Source of the DNA: Halosimplex halobium
Lineage (GTDB): Archaea; Halobacteriota; Halobacteria; Halobacteriales; Haloarculaceae
DNA length: 64,000 bases
NCBI RefSeq assembly: GCF_051414055.1
Contig: NZ_JBLKNX010000009.1
Coordinates: forward strand, 131,316-195,315
Direction of reading: 5' to 3'
Shown one piece after another: positions 7,775 through 16,584 of the stretch. The notes beneath the pieces are model-generated. The model was not told where the DNA came from, made no database searches, and was given only the letters and a program-made list of their open reading frames with translations. Position 1 is the stretch's first letter. Each line of letters begins with the position of its first letter. The position numbers were made by a program, and so were the translations under genes.

Positions 7775-8689
7775 CTACGGATCCGACTCCCGCGCGCTCG
7801 CGGTCAGGTAGATGCCGCCGAGGACGACCGCGCCGCCCGTCACGGTCCAGCGGCCCGGCACCTCCGCGAGCAGGAGGAGCGCGAGTACGGTGCTCCCGAC
7901 GGGTTCGCCCAGCAGCGAGACGCTGACGACCGACGACTCGACGTGTTCGAGCGCCCAGTTGATCACCGTGTGGCCGAAGATGCCGGGACCGACGGCCATC
8001 CCGAGAAAGAGGAGCCACTCGTGAGCGGCGTACCCCCCGAGCGGGTCGCCTTGCGCGACGACGATACCCCCGAGGACGGCCGCGCAGACCGCGTAGACGA
8101 CGGTGACGTACGGGACGAGCGCGACCCGGGCGCGCAGCGAGCGCCCCGCCAGCACGTAGACGGCCATCATCACCGCACCCAGCAGTGCGAGGCCGTTGCC
8201 CGCCAGCGGGTGCGGGCCGACCGCGGTCCCCGCGAGGAACTCGCCGACGGACATGACTCCCGCGCCTGCGACCGCCAGCACGATCCCGCCGACCTTCGGG
8301 AGCGTCAGGCGTTCGTCGAGCAGGGCGGCCGCGCCCAGGGCCACGAAGAGGGGCTGGGCCTGTACGAGCGTCACCGAGGCGGCGACGCTCGTCCACTCGA
8401 CCGACTGGAACCACGCCGCGAAGTGGACCGCCAGCGCGACCCCCGTTGCCCCCGCCGCCAGCGCGTCGCCCCGGCCCAGCGACCGCAGTGTCTCGCCGTA
8501 CCGCGAGGCGGCCAGCGGCGCCAGCAGCCCGACCGTGAACAGGACCCGGTAGAACGCCGCCACCGTCGGCGGCGCCGAACTCCAGCGGATCAGGATGGCG
8601 CTGGTCGACACCGCGAGGATGGCCACGACCAGCGCCGCCGCCGGCGACACGCGCCCCTCCAGCCGCCGCGACAGCGTCTCACCGGCCAT
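7775..8689 (-). CDS. EamA/DMT-family permease
   Basis: A 304-residue membrane protein with about ten transmembrane segments arranged as two EamA repeats, e.g. SAILIRWSSAPPTVAAFYRVLF in the first and VYVLAGRSLR with GHTVINWALEH in the second. DMT-superfamily members export metabolites or amino acids; the substrate is not predictable here. The start MAGETLSRRLEGR is chosen because the reading frame upstream of it is low-complexity and charged. Confidence 0.85.
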   Translation of the reverse strand: MAGETLSRRLEGRVSPAAALVVAILAVSTSAILIRWSSAPPTVAAFYRVLFTVGLLAPLAASRYGETLRSLGRGDALAAGATGVALAVHFAAWFQSVEWTSVAASVTLVQAQPLFVALGAAALLDERLTLPKVGGIVLAVAGAGVMSVGEFLAGTAVGPHPLAGNGLALLGAVMMAVYVLAGRSLRARVALVPYVTVVYAVCAAVLGGIVVAQGDPLGGYAAHEWLLFLGMAVGPGIFGHTVINWALEHVESSVVSVSLLGEPVGSTVLALLLLAEVPGRWTVTGGAVVLGGIYLTASARESDP

Positions 8690-8775
8690 TGGCGACCCTT
8701 TCGGGAGCGATCCCTTTCGTCTTGCGGTGGGGGAGTGAGGGGATCGGGCCGCAGTGATCCGGTCTGCGGTGCGGT

Positions 8776-9345
8776 CGGCGCGCGCTGTCGAGCGTGCCCG
8801 TCTCCTGGGGGGCGCCCGAAACAGCCGCGCGCGGTCTGCGGGCGACCCCCGGGTCGCCCGCATGGTCCGAGGGACCGGCGGTCCCTCGCTGTCTTCGGGA
8901 GTCTGCGACCGAAGGCTCGTCGGAGCGTGCTCCGACGGTGGATTCGCGACTCGCGTGTCGCGAATCGGCTGGGGAGGGTCGTGGCCGTCTGCGCTGCTGT
9001 GCGGGCAGTGCTGTGTGGGATGTTTGCGGTGCCGTGCGGTCCCTGGTGTCCGCGCGAACGTGTGAGCGCGGGCTCGGGAGAGCGTGCTCTCCCGGTGGAC
9101 TGAACGGGCGAGGCGCGCTCGCGCGCAGTTCAGTCGCCTGAGCGGGCAACGTATCCGCGCGGGCGGCGCCGAGAGCGCGGATATCCCGCCTGGTTCGGGA
9201 GAGCGTCGCTCTCCCGTCACTGTCTGGGGAGCTGTGCGCTCGCCCGATCCCGGAGGTCTTCGATTTCCGGTGACAGCGACCGCGAGCGGGCCGAGAGCTT
9301 TCGTCGCCTGTTGTCTCCTGCAGTCGAGTCAACTCGGAGAGGGCA
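8776..9345 (+). repeat. Dispersed intergenic repeat, copy A
   Basis: About 570 bp without a credible gene between eamA and the rhomboid gene. It shares long similar blocks with 32803-33120 (same strand) and 48156-48513 (opposite strand). These include AATCGGCTGGGGAGG at 8963, GGGCGAGGCGCGCTCGCGC near 9106, and the segment starting CGCGGATATCCCGCC near 9178. Within it are three hairpins: 8919-8936, 9076-9093 and 9197-9215, with stems GTCGGAGC/GCTCCGAC and GGGAGAGC/GCTCTCCC. Frames are open on both strands only because of base composition. Boundaries are approximate. Confidence 0.65.
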
Positions 9346-9397
9346 TTCCGGGGACTTTCAGCAGTCGGTGAACCGACGACCCACCCGACGAGCCCCC

Positions 9398-10072
9398 TCA
9401 AGACCGATAGCGGGCGTCGTCGGAGCGGAGAACGGCGCCGGTCGGGCGAGCCAGCCCGACGCCGAGGCCGATCACGACGCCGGTCAGGTGGCCGACGACG
9501 CCCACCTGCGCGGCCCCGGCGACGAGCGCCAGCAGGCCGAAGACGGCCTGGCCGGCGATGACGGCGCCGAAGAGGACCCACAGCGGGGTGAACTCGCCGT
9601 GCCAGCCGCCCGTCGCGACCCGGTAGCGGACGCTGTCGACGACGACGAGCGCGGTCATCGCGAGGACGACCCCACTGGCGCCGAGCGTCCCGGCCACGCG
9701 ACCCGACGCGCCGAGCGCGACGTACCACGCGACCTGCGCGCCCGTCGTCGCCAGCCCGGACACCGCGGCGAGCGCGAGAAACCGGCGGCGGCCCAGGCGA
9801 CGTTCGACGACGCCGCCGAACAGGAGCAACTGGACGATACTCGAGACGAGGTGGCGCGGGTCCGTCGGCAGGTGCGCCAGCGGCGCGAGCAGCCACCCGA
9901 CAGAGGGCTGGGGCGTCGCGATGAACAGCGTGACGAACGTCGCGTAGCCGAACCGCTCCCAGACGTACCACTCGGCGGCGAAGACGAGAACGAAGAGAGC
10001 GCAGAGAGAGACGGTCGCCGGCACGGTCCGCAGCCAGCGGAGGCCCCGCGACAGCGCGGAGGCCTCGTCCAT
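9398..10072 (-). CDS. Rhomboid-family intramembrane serine protease
   Basis: A 224-residue protein with about six hydrophobic helices. The catalytic serine motif GASG is at residues 131-134 (Ser133), and a histidine, H195 in VVGHLTGVVIG, sits in a later helix in the right position for the Ser-His dyad. The usual HxxN motif in helix 2 is seen only loosely (HLVSSIVQLLLFG). Rhomboids cleave membrane proteins within the bilayer. It ends directly before the ribonucleotide reductase stop on the same strand. Confidence 0.75.
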   Translation of the reverse strand: MDEASALSRGLRWLRTVPATVSLCALFVLVFAAEWYVWERFGYATFVTLFIATPQPSVGWLLAPLAHLPTDPRHLVSSIVQLLLFGGVVERRLGRRRFLALAAVSGLATTGAQVAWYVALGASGRVAGTLGASGVVLAMTALVVVDSVRYRVATGGWHGEFTPLWVLFGAVIAGQAVFGLLALVAGAAQVGVVGHLTGVVIGLGVGLARPTGAVLRSDDARYRS

Positions 10073-10077
10073 CTACC

Positions 10078-13000
10078 TCAACACTCCGACCAGCCGCAGG
10101 ACTCGCAGGTCTTGCAGCCCTCGGAGTAGTACAGCGACATCGAACCGCACTCCGGACACTCCGGACTCTCGCCGGCGTCGATCAGCTCCTGCTGGTCGCC
10201 CCCGGCGGACTGCCCTGCTTCCGGGCCGGACTCGCCGGCGTCACTCGGTCCGGCACCCATCGAGACGGAGGCGCCGCCGTCCGTCTCCGGCTCGACGGCC
10301 CCCACGTCCTGGTTGGGGTTGCTGTCGTCCTCGCCCGCGCTCTCGGCGGCGCGTCGCGCCTCGCGTTCCTCGGCGGTCTCCTCCAGCGTCTGCTGCTGGG
10401 GGTAGCCCTTGTCGATCTCGTCGTCGAGATAGCGCCGCAGGGCCGTGCCGATGGCGTCCGGGATGGACTGGATCTGCTCGCCCTTGTCCCAGGCGACCTT
10501 CGGACTGCGGATGCCCTGCAGTTCGTCGGCGATCTCGCGGGGGTCGACGCCCGCGCGCAGCGCCGTCGAGATGGTCTTGGCCAGCGCCTCGGTGAACGAA
10601 GCCGTGAACCCGCCCGAGTTGCCGATGTTGGCGAACAGCTCGAACGGCCGCTCGGCCTCGGGGTCCTCGTTGATGTTGACGTAGAGTTTCCCGTAGCCGG
10701 TGTCGATGCGCTGGGTGACGCCGTGGAGCACGTCCGGCCGCGAGCGCTTCTGTGCGTAGTCGGGCCGCTCGCCGTCGGCGGCGCCGAGGATCTCCTCGGT
10801 CTCCGATTCGATGGCCGCCTGGACGGCGTCCTCCTCGAGGAAGGCGTCGAAGCCGCCGAAGACCTCCTCGATCTGGGCGACGACCTCCTCGGCGTCCATG
10901 TCGGCGAACTCCGTGTTCTGGGCGCGCGTGGTGAGCACCTGCTTGCTGCGGGTGCCGTCGCGGTAGTAGGTGACGCCCTTGCCGCCGTGGTCGTAGATGT
11001 ACTCGAAGACCTCCTGTGCGTCCTCGACGGTGGAGTCGTTGGGCGCGTTGACCGTCTTCGAGATGGCGGAGTCGACGCCCTCCTGGCAGGCGACCTGGAT
11101 CCCCGCGTGTTCCTTCGCGGAGAGGTCACCCGTCGTGACGAACAGTTCCCCGACCGCGTCGGGCACCGTCGAGAGGCCGTCGACGCCGTCGAACTCGTTT
11201 TCGGCCATCTGCTCCTGGGCCTCCGCCTTGACGGCCTCGATGTCGAGGTCGTTCTCCTCCAGCACGCGGAGGAAGTAGTCGTCGAACTCGACGAGCATCT
11301 CGTCGCCCTGCACGTCGTCGGAGACGTTCTTGTAGTAGGCGACGTTGTAGATGGGCTCGCAGCCGCCGGTGGTGTTGCCGACCATCGAGGTCGTGCCGGT
11401 GGGCGCGATGGTCGTCGTGTTGTGGTTGCGCAGCGCGAAGCCGTCGGCCCACTCGTCGGCGTCGAGGCCGGTCTGCTTCTCGAACCACTCGCGGTACTCC
11501 GTGGGGTTCGCGAACTTCGAGTTGTCCCACTCCTCGAAGGTGCCCCTGTCCTGGGCGAGCTCGTGGCTGGCCCACTTGGACTCGTGGTTGATGTGGCGCA
11601 TCAGCTGACGGGCGACCTCGTTGGACACGTCGTCGCCGTACTGCATGCCGAGCTGGATGTACAGCTGCGCCAGGCCCATGATGCCGAGGCCGATCTTGCG
11701 CATCTCCCGGACCGTCTCCTCGATCTTCGGCACCGGGAAGTCCGACATCGTGACCACGTTCTCGAGGAAGCGGGTCCCCATCTCGATGCGGTGGTCGAAC
11801 GCCTCGAAGTCGATGGCCTCCTGCAGGAACGCGTCGACCGCGTCCTCCAGCGAGTCGTACTCGTCGGCGTGTTCGGCCGACCAGACGCGCCAGTCGGGCG
11901 CGTCCCGGGCCGCGAGCGTCGAGAGGTTGATGTGGCCGAGGTTACAGGCCTCGTACTCCTCCAGGGGCTGCTCGCCGCAGGGGTTCGTCGCGAGGATGCG
12001 GTGGTCGGGGTGTTCCTCCACGTCGAAGGAGTGCTCCTTGTTGACGCGTTCGAGGTAGATGACGCCCGGTTCGCCGTTCTCGTGGGCGCCGTCGACGATA
12101 CGCTCCCAGATCTTTCGAGCGGGAACGGACAGCACCTCGCCGACCTCGACGTGCTCGCCGAGATCGAACATCTCGTACAGCTCCTTCGTCTCCTCGGTGG
12201 CGACGTGGGGCTCGTCGGTCCGCGGGTTCGTGAAGGTGTACTCCTCGTCGTTTTTCACCGCGTCCATGAAGTCGTCGGTGATCCCCACCGAGATGTTGAA
12301 GTTCGAGAGGTGGCCCTCGACGGCGTTGCGGAGGTGTTTCGGCACCTTGCCGTCCTCGTCGATGAGCTCGCGTGCCTCCTCCAGGGCGTCGGCGAAGGAG
12401 TTGTGCGTGAAGTCGTCCGGGTCGTTCAGCCGGAGCGTGTGCGCGAGTGAAACGTCCTTGTTCTTGGCGTGGATGAACTGGATCACGTCCGGGTGCGAGA
12501 CGCGCATGACGCCCATCTGCGCGCCCCGGCGGGCGCCCCCCTGCGCGATGGTCTCGCACATCTGGTCGAACGTCCGCATGAACGTGATCGGGCCGGAGGC
12601 GATGCCCCCTGTCGAGCCGACTGCGTCCCCGTAGGGTCGCAGCCGCCAGAAGGCGTAGCCCATGCCGCCGCCGCTCTGGAAGACCTGCGCGGCCTCCTTT
12701 GCGGTCTGGTGGATGTCGTCGATGTCGTCCTCCGGCGAGTCGACGAAACAGGCCGACAGCTGCTGGAGTTCGTCGCCGGCGTTCATCAGCGTCGGCGAGT
12801 TCGGCATGAAGGACAGATCCTCCATCAGCCGCTGGAACTCGTCGGCCGTCGCCTCGACGTGGTCCCGTACCTCCCCGGGCAGCTCCGGGACGACCGTCTC
12901 GTAGGCGAACTTGTTGACGTTGTACTGGTCGAGGGTGGTCTCGGCGTCGTCCTCGGCCGTGGTGCCCTTGCCGAAGACCTCCTCCGCCAGTTCGTCCCGG

Positions 13001-13278
13001 CGCGGATGGTCGGGCTTGAGCTGGTCGGGCGTGACCGTGACCTCGACGCCCTGTTTCTCGGCCTCGTAGACGGCCTCCGCGAGCGCGATGTTCTTCGCGA
13101 CGCGGTCGAAGAGATCCTCCTGCTCCTCGATCAGTTCCCCGTCGGCGCCCTTGCGAAGATAGCGCGCGGGCAGAATGTTGTGGTACGCGTTCCCCGTGAG
13201 CCGCTCCTCCAGTGTCTCCCCCTCGGTGCGCTTGATCGGCAGGTCGATGTCGTCGACCCCGAGATCGCCGCTACTCAT
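10078..13278 (-). CDS. nrdJ: Adenosylcobalamin-dependent ribonucleotide reductase (class II)
   Basis: A 1066-residue class II reductase making deoxynucleotides from ribonucleotides with vitamin B12 as radical source. Recognisable are NSPTLMNAGDELQQLSACFV, the active-site segment NPCGEQPLEEYEACNLGHINL, TGTTSMVGNTTGGCEPIYN, and a C-terminal cysteine cluster (CPECGSMSLYYSEGCKTC and CGWSEC) expected to recycle the active site and bind zinc. Start MSSGDLG at 13278 is preferred over GTG/ATG codons 18 bp upstream. Between about residues 870 and 1000 lies an acidic linker. No intein is present. It is a single gene with a 746-bp upstream region. Confidence 0.95.
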   Translation of the reverse strand: MSSGDLGVDDIDLPIKRTEGETLEERLTGNAYHNILPARYLRKGADGELIEEQEDLFDRVAKNIALAEAVYEAEKQGVEVTVTPDQLKPDHPRRDELAEEVFGKGTTAEDDAETTLDQYNVNKFAYETVVPELPGEVRDHVEATADEFQRLMEDLSFMPNSPTLMNAGDELQQLSACFVDSPEDDIDDIHQTAKEAAQVFQSGGGMGYAFWRLRPYGDAVGSTGGIASGPITFMRTFDQMCETIAQGGARRGAQMGVMRVSHPDVIQFIHAKNKDVSLAHTLRLNDPDDFTHNSFADALEEARELIDEDGKVPKHLRNAVEGHLSNFNISVGITDDFMDAVKNDEEYTFTNPRTDEPHVATEETKELYEMFDLGEHVEVGEVLSVPARKIWERIVDGAHENGEPGVIYLERVNKEHSFDVEEHPDHRILATNPCGEQPLEEYEACNLGHINLSTLAARDAPDWRVWSAEHADEYDSLEDAVDAFLQEAIDFEAFDHRIEMGTRFLENVVTMSDFPVPKIEETVREMRKIGLGIMGLAQLYIQLGMQYGDDVSNEVARQLMRHINHESKWASHELAQDRGTFEEWDNSKFANPTEYREWFEKQTGLDADEWADGFALRNHNTTTIAPTGTTSMVGNTTGGCEPIYNVAYYKNVSDDVQGDEMLVEFDDYFLRVLEENDLDIEAVKAEAQEQMAENEFDGVDGLSTVPDAVGELFVTTGDLSAKEHAGIQVACQEGVDSAISKTVNAPNDSTVEDAQEVFEYIYDHGGKGVTYYRDGTRSKQVLTTRAQNTEFADMDAEEVVAQIEEVFGGFDAFLEEDAVQAAIESETEEILGAADGERPDYAQKRSRPDVLHGVTQRIDTGYGKLYVNINEDPEAERPFELFANIGNSGGFTASFTEALAKTISTALRAGVDPREIADELQGIRSPKVAWDKGEQIQSIPDAIGTALRRYLDDEIDKGYPQQQTLEETAEEREARRAAESAGEDDSNPNQDVGAVEPETDGGASVSMGAGPSDAGESGPEAGQSAGGDQQELIDAGESPECPECGSMSLYYSEGCKTCESCGWSEC

Positions 13279-14042
13279 GTGTCGCGCCCCTCCCACGAAC
13301 GATACCGGCGCCGGATCGAGAGCGTGTCCGCTGTGGCCTCATACCTATCATCTGTGACGGAAATTCTGTTTGTCTGGGTCCCAAATAACCCTTTGGTTTG
13401 CGGGTATTCGTCGTTCGATTCATGTGTCCGAAACCGGAGAAGTCGCGTCGCTACGTGCCTCTCCGGCGATGTAACCGCGCGTTCCGTGTCATACGGCGAG
13501 TCCCTCTTAAACGTAGGTGGACCGAAGTGAAAGTAGTTCCGTCCGTCCCCAAACCGGGTGATGGCGGCCGGATCTGCAGTGGAAGTGATCGGGGGTTTCG
13601 GCTGGAGATCGGGGTTGCCCGCCTCTGATCGTCGTCGACCGCGAGTTCGGGTTCATGTGTATAATTGTTCTTATATAATCGGGTAGGTGGTGTCGGTGCG
13701 GGCTCCGGTCCGGTGATTCGGGAACGGGTCGATTATTTATATAAGAATTCTGGTTATTCTGGAGATCGGCGGGCGCGTGGCCGGGAGGGCGGAGGGATCA
13801 GCCGCGCGGGACCGAACGACGGATGTGACAAGCGGGTGGGGCGTACTCGGGACCGAACCGGCAACCCAGATCGGGATCCTGAGTCACTTCGTTGTCCCAG
13901 AGAGAAACCGTCCGGTGAACCACCGGCTTGCGAGGAAGCCCCGTCCGGAAAGACAGGTGGGTCCGCAGACCGGGGTGACCTGAATCCGTTGAATGGGTCA
14001 CCCCCGAACGCTTATTCGGCAGTGCGCGTTACCATCGTTCAC
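13279..14042. other. Gene-free AT-richer stretch with an imperfect palindrome
   Basis: No supportable gene in about 760 bp. It contains the presumed nrdJ upstream region, including a short inverted repeat CCAAA/TTTGG at 13381-13396. An AT-rich imperfect palindrome pairs TTCTTATATAATCG at 13668-13681 with its near-complement at 13730-13747. A 3' module, GCGAGGAAGCCCCGTCCGG near 13929, also occurs before tRNA-Ala (near 16037) and, diverged, before EF-2 (near 23130). A TATA-like CTTATTC at about 14010 lies roughly 33 bp before hicB. Confidence 0.5.
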
Positions 14043-14315
14043 ATGGCTAGTTCCACGCGCGACGGCGATCTCGACCGGGAAGACGAGATCCGGATGTGGC
14101 GCGAGGACGACGGGTGGGTCATCACCGACGTAGAGACGGGAGTGACCACCCAGGGTGAGACCCGGGAGCACGCACTGGAGATGCTCGACGAAGCGGTCGC
14201 GCTCCACAAAGGGGAGATCGGGCGTGAACCGACCGACGACGAACTCCGAGAGTTGGGTATCGATCCGGAAGACAACACCACCGGCGACGAAGAACTGCCG
14301 GAGTTCATGCAGTAG
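14043..14315 (+). CDS. hicB: HicB-family antitoxin
   Basis: A 90-residue protein with the partial RNase H-like HicB fold: IRMWREDDGWVITDVETGVTTQGETREHALEMLDEAVAL, including the GVTTQG and EAL..LDEAVAL features of the family. It is followed with zero spacing by a HicA-like toxin gene. HicB normally neutralises HicA and represses the pair. The order antitoxin-toxin is the reverse of the commonest bacterial order but is usual in haloarchaeal pairs. The acidic C-terminus (DPEDNTTGDEELPEFMQ) has no obvious DNA-binding domain. Confidence 0.8.
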   Translation: MASSTRDGDLDREDEIRMWREDDGWVITDVETGVTTQGETREHALEMLDEAVALHKGEIGREPTDDELRELGIDPEDNTTGDEELPEFMQ

Positions 14316-14567
14316 ATGGGTCGGCGGACTTTCTCCGGGATGGAAGTCGTGAAAGTGCTGGTCAACGTCGGTGATTTCGAATGGCGTCGAACGGTCGGCG
14401 ACCACGCACAGCTCTACTACGAACACCCCACCAACGAAGACGACAGGCGCCAGGTCACGGTCCCAGTCCACGACGAACTCAGGGTCGGAACGCTTCGAGA
14501 CGTTGCCAGCGACGCGGGTGCGGAGGACTTCGACGCGTTCTGCGACTGGATCGATCGCAACCCATAG
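14316..14567 (+). CDS. hicA: HicA-family mRNA interferase toxin
   Basis: An 83-residue double-stranded RNA-binding-like fold. It begins MGRRTFSGMEVVKVL, which matches the TFSGREVVK start of haloarchaeal HicA proteins. Next comes WRRTVGDHAQLYYEHP, with the catalytic histidine candidate H30, and then the conserved VTVPVHDELRVGTLRDVASDAG. All key features are intact, so it is probably active. The ATG directly follows the hicB TAG, giving a tightly coupled pair. HicA cleaves mRNA; HicB blocks it. Confidence 0.85.
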   Translation: MGRRTFSGMEVVKVLVNVGDFEWRRTVGDHAQLYYEHPTNEDDRRQVTVPVHDELRVGTLRDVASDAGAEDFDAFCDWIDRNP

Positions 14568-14710
14568 TTCGATCCTGTCACCGCTGCGGTCGTTACCTTC
14601 AGTTACCATCTCGTTACCGCCGCTTGCGAGAATATTCGAATTAGACCTCGAACAATCGATAAATCAAAGACGGTTCGGAGGGTCCACTGGAGTTCGTGCG
14701 GGTTGCGCCA

Positions 14711-14720
14711 TTTTAAATAG
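14711..14720 (+). promoter_or_regulatory. TATA box of the HSDR_N-like gene
   Basis: TTTTAAATAG about 28 bp before ATG 14744 predicts a transcript starting at or next to the start codon (leaderless). Confidence 0.55.
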
Positions 14721-14743
14721 GGCCGGATACAGACAGTGTGACA

Positions 14744-15859
14744 ATGGACCGGGACGAAATTGATGAGTACGTCCAGCGGTGTCAGCAGCTCATCGAGTCT
14801 TCACCGCAAATGGACGAGGAGAACACGAAGGTCAAACTTGTCCAGCCGTTTCTCGAACTACTCGGCTGGAATCTATACTCTACTGAGGTTGCCCTGGAAT
14901 ACACGATTCCGATGGCTTCGGGAAGTACTCACGTGGACTACGCCCTTCTCGTCGGTGAATCGCCGGTTGTCTTCGTCGAAGCCAAACCGGTCCGCTCCTC
15001 GCTTACGGATACCGAAGTTCAGCAGCTCCGGAGCTATATGCGACAAGAACTCGATGTGGACTGGGGAATCTTGACGAACGGAAAATCGTTCGAGGTTTTG
15101 ACCAAGAACCACCACCAAAACGGGGGCGAAGAAGTGTCCGTCGTTCAGTTTGACCTCGATGACCTCGCGGAGAATCCCGAAGTACTGGAACTACTTACGA
15201 AGGAGTCGATTCGTTCAGGCAAATCTGACGAGATCGCTGAACAGGTCGCAGAGACAAACCGAGCGATTCGCTATCTACAGGAAAACGAGGACAGCGTCAC
15301 TGAGTCGATCTCCAAGGCCGTGGAAAATGAAGTGGGCGAACTCACAATCGACGTTGAGGAACAGTCCCGGGAGTTTGTACAAAGTCTTGTTTCTGTGCTT
15401 CAGGAGCAACGTCAGTTCGTTGGTGAGCCTTCACAGTCAGACTCTCCAGGCACAGAGCAACGAGAGAACAACAACCAGTCTACCACGGATAGTGTAGAGA
15501 AAGAACTGAGAAGGGAAGGATACGTGATACGATTTTCGGACGGCAAGGTGATCCCAGACTCCGGTGATCAAACACACACGCAACAGAAGCAGAATATGGG
15601 GGAGGCAATCGACTATCTGATCGAGGAATACGATTTGATTGATGAAATCGATATTCCGCATTTTCCGCCCCATGCGCAGAAAAATTGCTCCATCAACACT
15701 GAGCCAGTGCATCCAAATGGAGAGGACATGAGGATACCGTACGAACTGTCCAACGGATATCATCTCCACACGTCACTCAATGTCCGAGCGAAAAAGAGCC
15801 GTATTCGTGATCTTGCAGACTATGTCGGACTGTCCGTTGAATTCCTTGGGAACTGGTAG
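14744..15859 (+). CDS. Stand-alone type I restriction R-subunit N-terminal (HSDR_N)-like protein
   Basis: A 371-residue protein whose first ~150 residues match the HSDR_N/PD-(D/E)XK nuclease pattern. EENTKVKLVQPFLELLGWNL is followed by HVDYALLVGESPVVFVEAKP with candidate catalytic residues D65, E79 and K81, then LRSYMRQELDVDWGILTNGKSFEVL. The middle is acidic and coiled-coil-like. The C-terminal ~80 residues (MGEAIDYLIEEYDLIDEIDIPHFPPH onward) are not recognised. There is no helicase, methylase or specificity subunit nearby, so it is not a complete type I system. Codon use and base composition are less G+C-biased than the ribosomal genes, and it sits with hicBA next to a tRNA gene, suggesting acquisition. 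A role in defence is inference. Confidence 0.7.
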   Translation: MDRDEIDEYVQRCQQLIESSPQMDEENTKVKLVQPFLELLGWNLYSTEVALEYTIPMASGSTHVDYALLVGESPVVFVEAKPVRSSLTDTEVQQLRSYMRQELDVDWGILTNGKSFEVLTKNHHQNGGEEVSVVQFDLDDLAENPEVLELLTKESIRSGKSDEIAEQVAETNRAIRYLQENEDSVTESISKAVENEVGELTIDVEEQSREFVQSLVSVLQEQRQFVGEPSQSDSPGTEQRENNNQSTTDSVEKELRREGYVIRFSDGKVIPDSGDQTHTQQKQNMGEAIDYLIEEYDLIDEIDIPHFPPHAQKNCSINTEPVHPNGEDMRIPYELSNGYHLHTSLNVRAKKSRIRDLADYVGLSVEFLGNW

Positions 15860-15879
15860 CTCCGAAATTTATTTGCTAT

Positions 15880-16072
15880 GTCCGCGCACCGGAGGCGCGC
15901 GGTTCACCGGACGCGAGGGAGAGAAGCGACCGACGCGTCCGGCCTATCTCGTGAGCAGAGCGAACGAGACCTCGTCAGAGCTTGCTCTGACGGTGTTTTC
16001 ACCCATGTTTTTGCGGGCGGGGTTCCCCGCAGCGAGCCGGAGGCTCGCGAGGAAACCCCGTCCGGAAAAAGA
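15880..16072. repeat. Intergenic hairpin/repeat module before tRNA-Ala
   Basis: No gene. The segment holds the hairpin GTCAGAGC/GCTCTGAC at 15974-15991, related to those at 1541 and 8919, and a GCGGGG/CCCCGC stem around 16012-16030. It ends with GCGAGGAAACCCCGTCCGG, a module seen again near 13929 and, diverged, near 23130. Confidence 0.45.
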
Positions 16073-16078
16073 TGGTAG

Positions 16079-16150
16079 TGGACTCGCGGGGATTTGAACC
16101 CCGGGCCTCTTCCTTGCGAAGGAAGCGATCTGCCACTGATCTACGAGCCC
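16079..16150 (-). tRNA. tRNA-Ala (anticodon CGC)
   Basis: A 72-nt cloverleaf on the minus strand. The acceptor GGGCTCG pairs with CGAGTCC (one G-U), with discriminator A. The D arm is GATC/GATC, and the anticodon stem CTTCC/GGAAG encloses loop TTCGCAA with anticodon CGC, reading GCG (Ala). The T arm CGGGG/CCCCG encloses TTCAAAT. CCA is not encoded. A TATA-like CTTATC on the minus strand lies about 26 bp upstream. It forms the right border of the hicBA/HSDR_N accessory patch. Confidence 0.95.
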
Positions 16151-16210
16151 GCGTGTATCGCTCGCAGCGCAGAGGGGATAAGTCCTGCGCGTGAGAGCGG
16201 CTTCGGGAGA

Positions 16211-16268
16211 CAGTCACACGGCGGCGCCGCGTGGCGGCCGGGTGACTGCGACGGCGACGGCCGTCGCC
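16211..16268 (-). terminator. Palindromes downstream of rps10
   Basis: Directly after the rps10 stop (16273) lies the perfect 16-bp palindrome GGCGACGGCCGTCGCC (16253-16268). Beyond it a long inverted repeat CAGTCAC/GTGACTG (16211-16217 and 16241-16247) encloses a GC-rich core. These are plausible ends of the tuf-rps10 transcript, although a T-tract, the better-documented archaeal signal, is missing. Confidence 0.4.
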
Positions 16269-16272
16269 CCCT

Positions 16273-16581
16273 CTAGTCCTCGAGGACGATCTCGATGGAG
16301 ACGTCGTTCGGGACCTGGATCCGCATCAGCTGGCGCAGCGCGCGTTCGTCGGCGTCGATGTCGATGAGCCGCTTGTGGACGCGCATCTCCCAGTGTTCCC
16401 ACGTGGCCGTCCCCTCGCCGTCGGGGGACTTGCGGGTTGGGACCTCGAGCGTCTTGGTCGGCAGCGGGATCGGCCCCGACAGCTCGACGCCGGTCTTGTT
16501 GGCGATGTCGCGGACCTCGCCGCAGATCGAGTCGAGGTCTTCGGGGCTGGTGCCGGCCAGCCTGACGCGTGCTTGCTGCAT
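16273..16581 (-). CDS. rps10: Ribosomal protein uS10
   Basis: A 102-residue small-subunit protein with the S10 core ARVRLAGTSPEDLDSICGEV, GPIPLPTKTLEVPTRKSPDGEGT, HKRLIDIDADERALRQLMRI and VPNDVSIEIVLED. It starts three bases after the EF-1alpha stop, the classical archaeal tuf-rps10 pair. Confidence 0.97.
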   Translation of the reverse strand: MQQARVRLAGTSPEDLDSICGEVRDIANKTGVELSGPIPLPTKTLEVPTRKSPDGEGTATWEHWEMRVHKRLIDIDADERALRQLMRIQVPNDVSIEIVLED

Positions 16582-16584
16582 GAG

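Noticed and set aside
10078..13278. Possible intein in ribonucleotide reductase
   Set aside because: Conserved motifs follow each other at normal distances and no splicing or LAGLIDADG motifs were found; the extra length is an acidic C-terminal linker.
13840..13900. tRNA-like stretch with GGTTCGGTCCCG on the minus strand
   Set aside because: No cloverleaf with acceptor and anticodon stems could be drawn.
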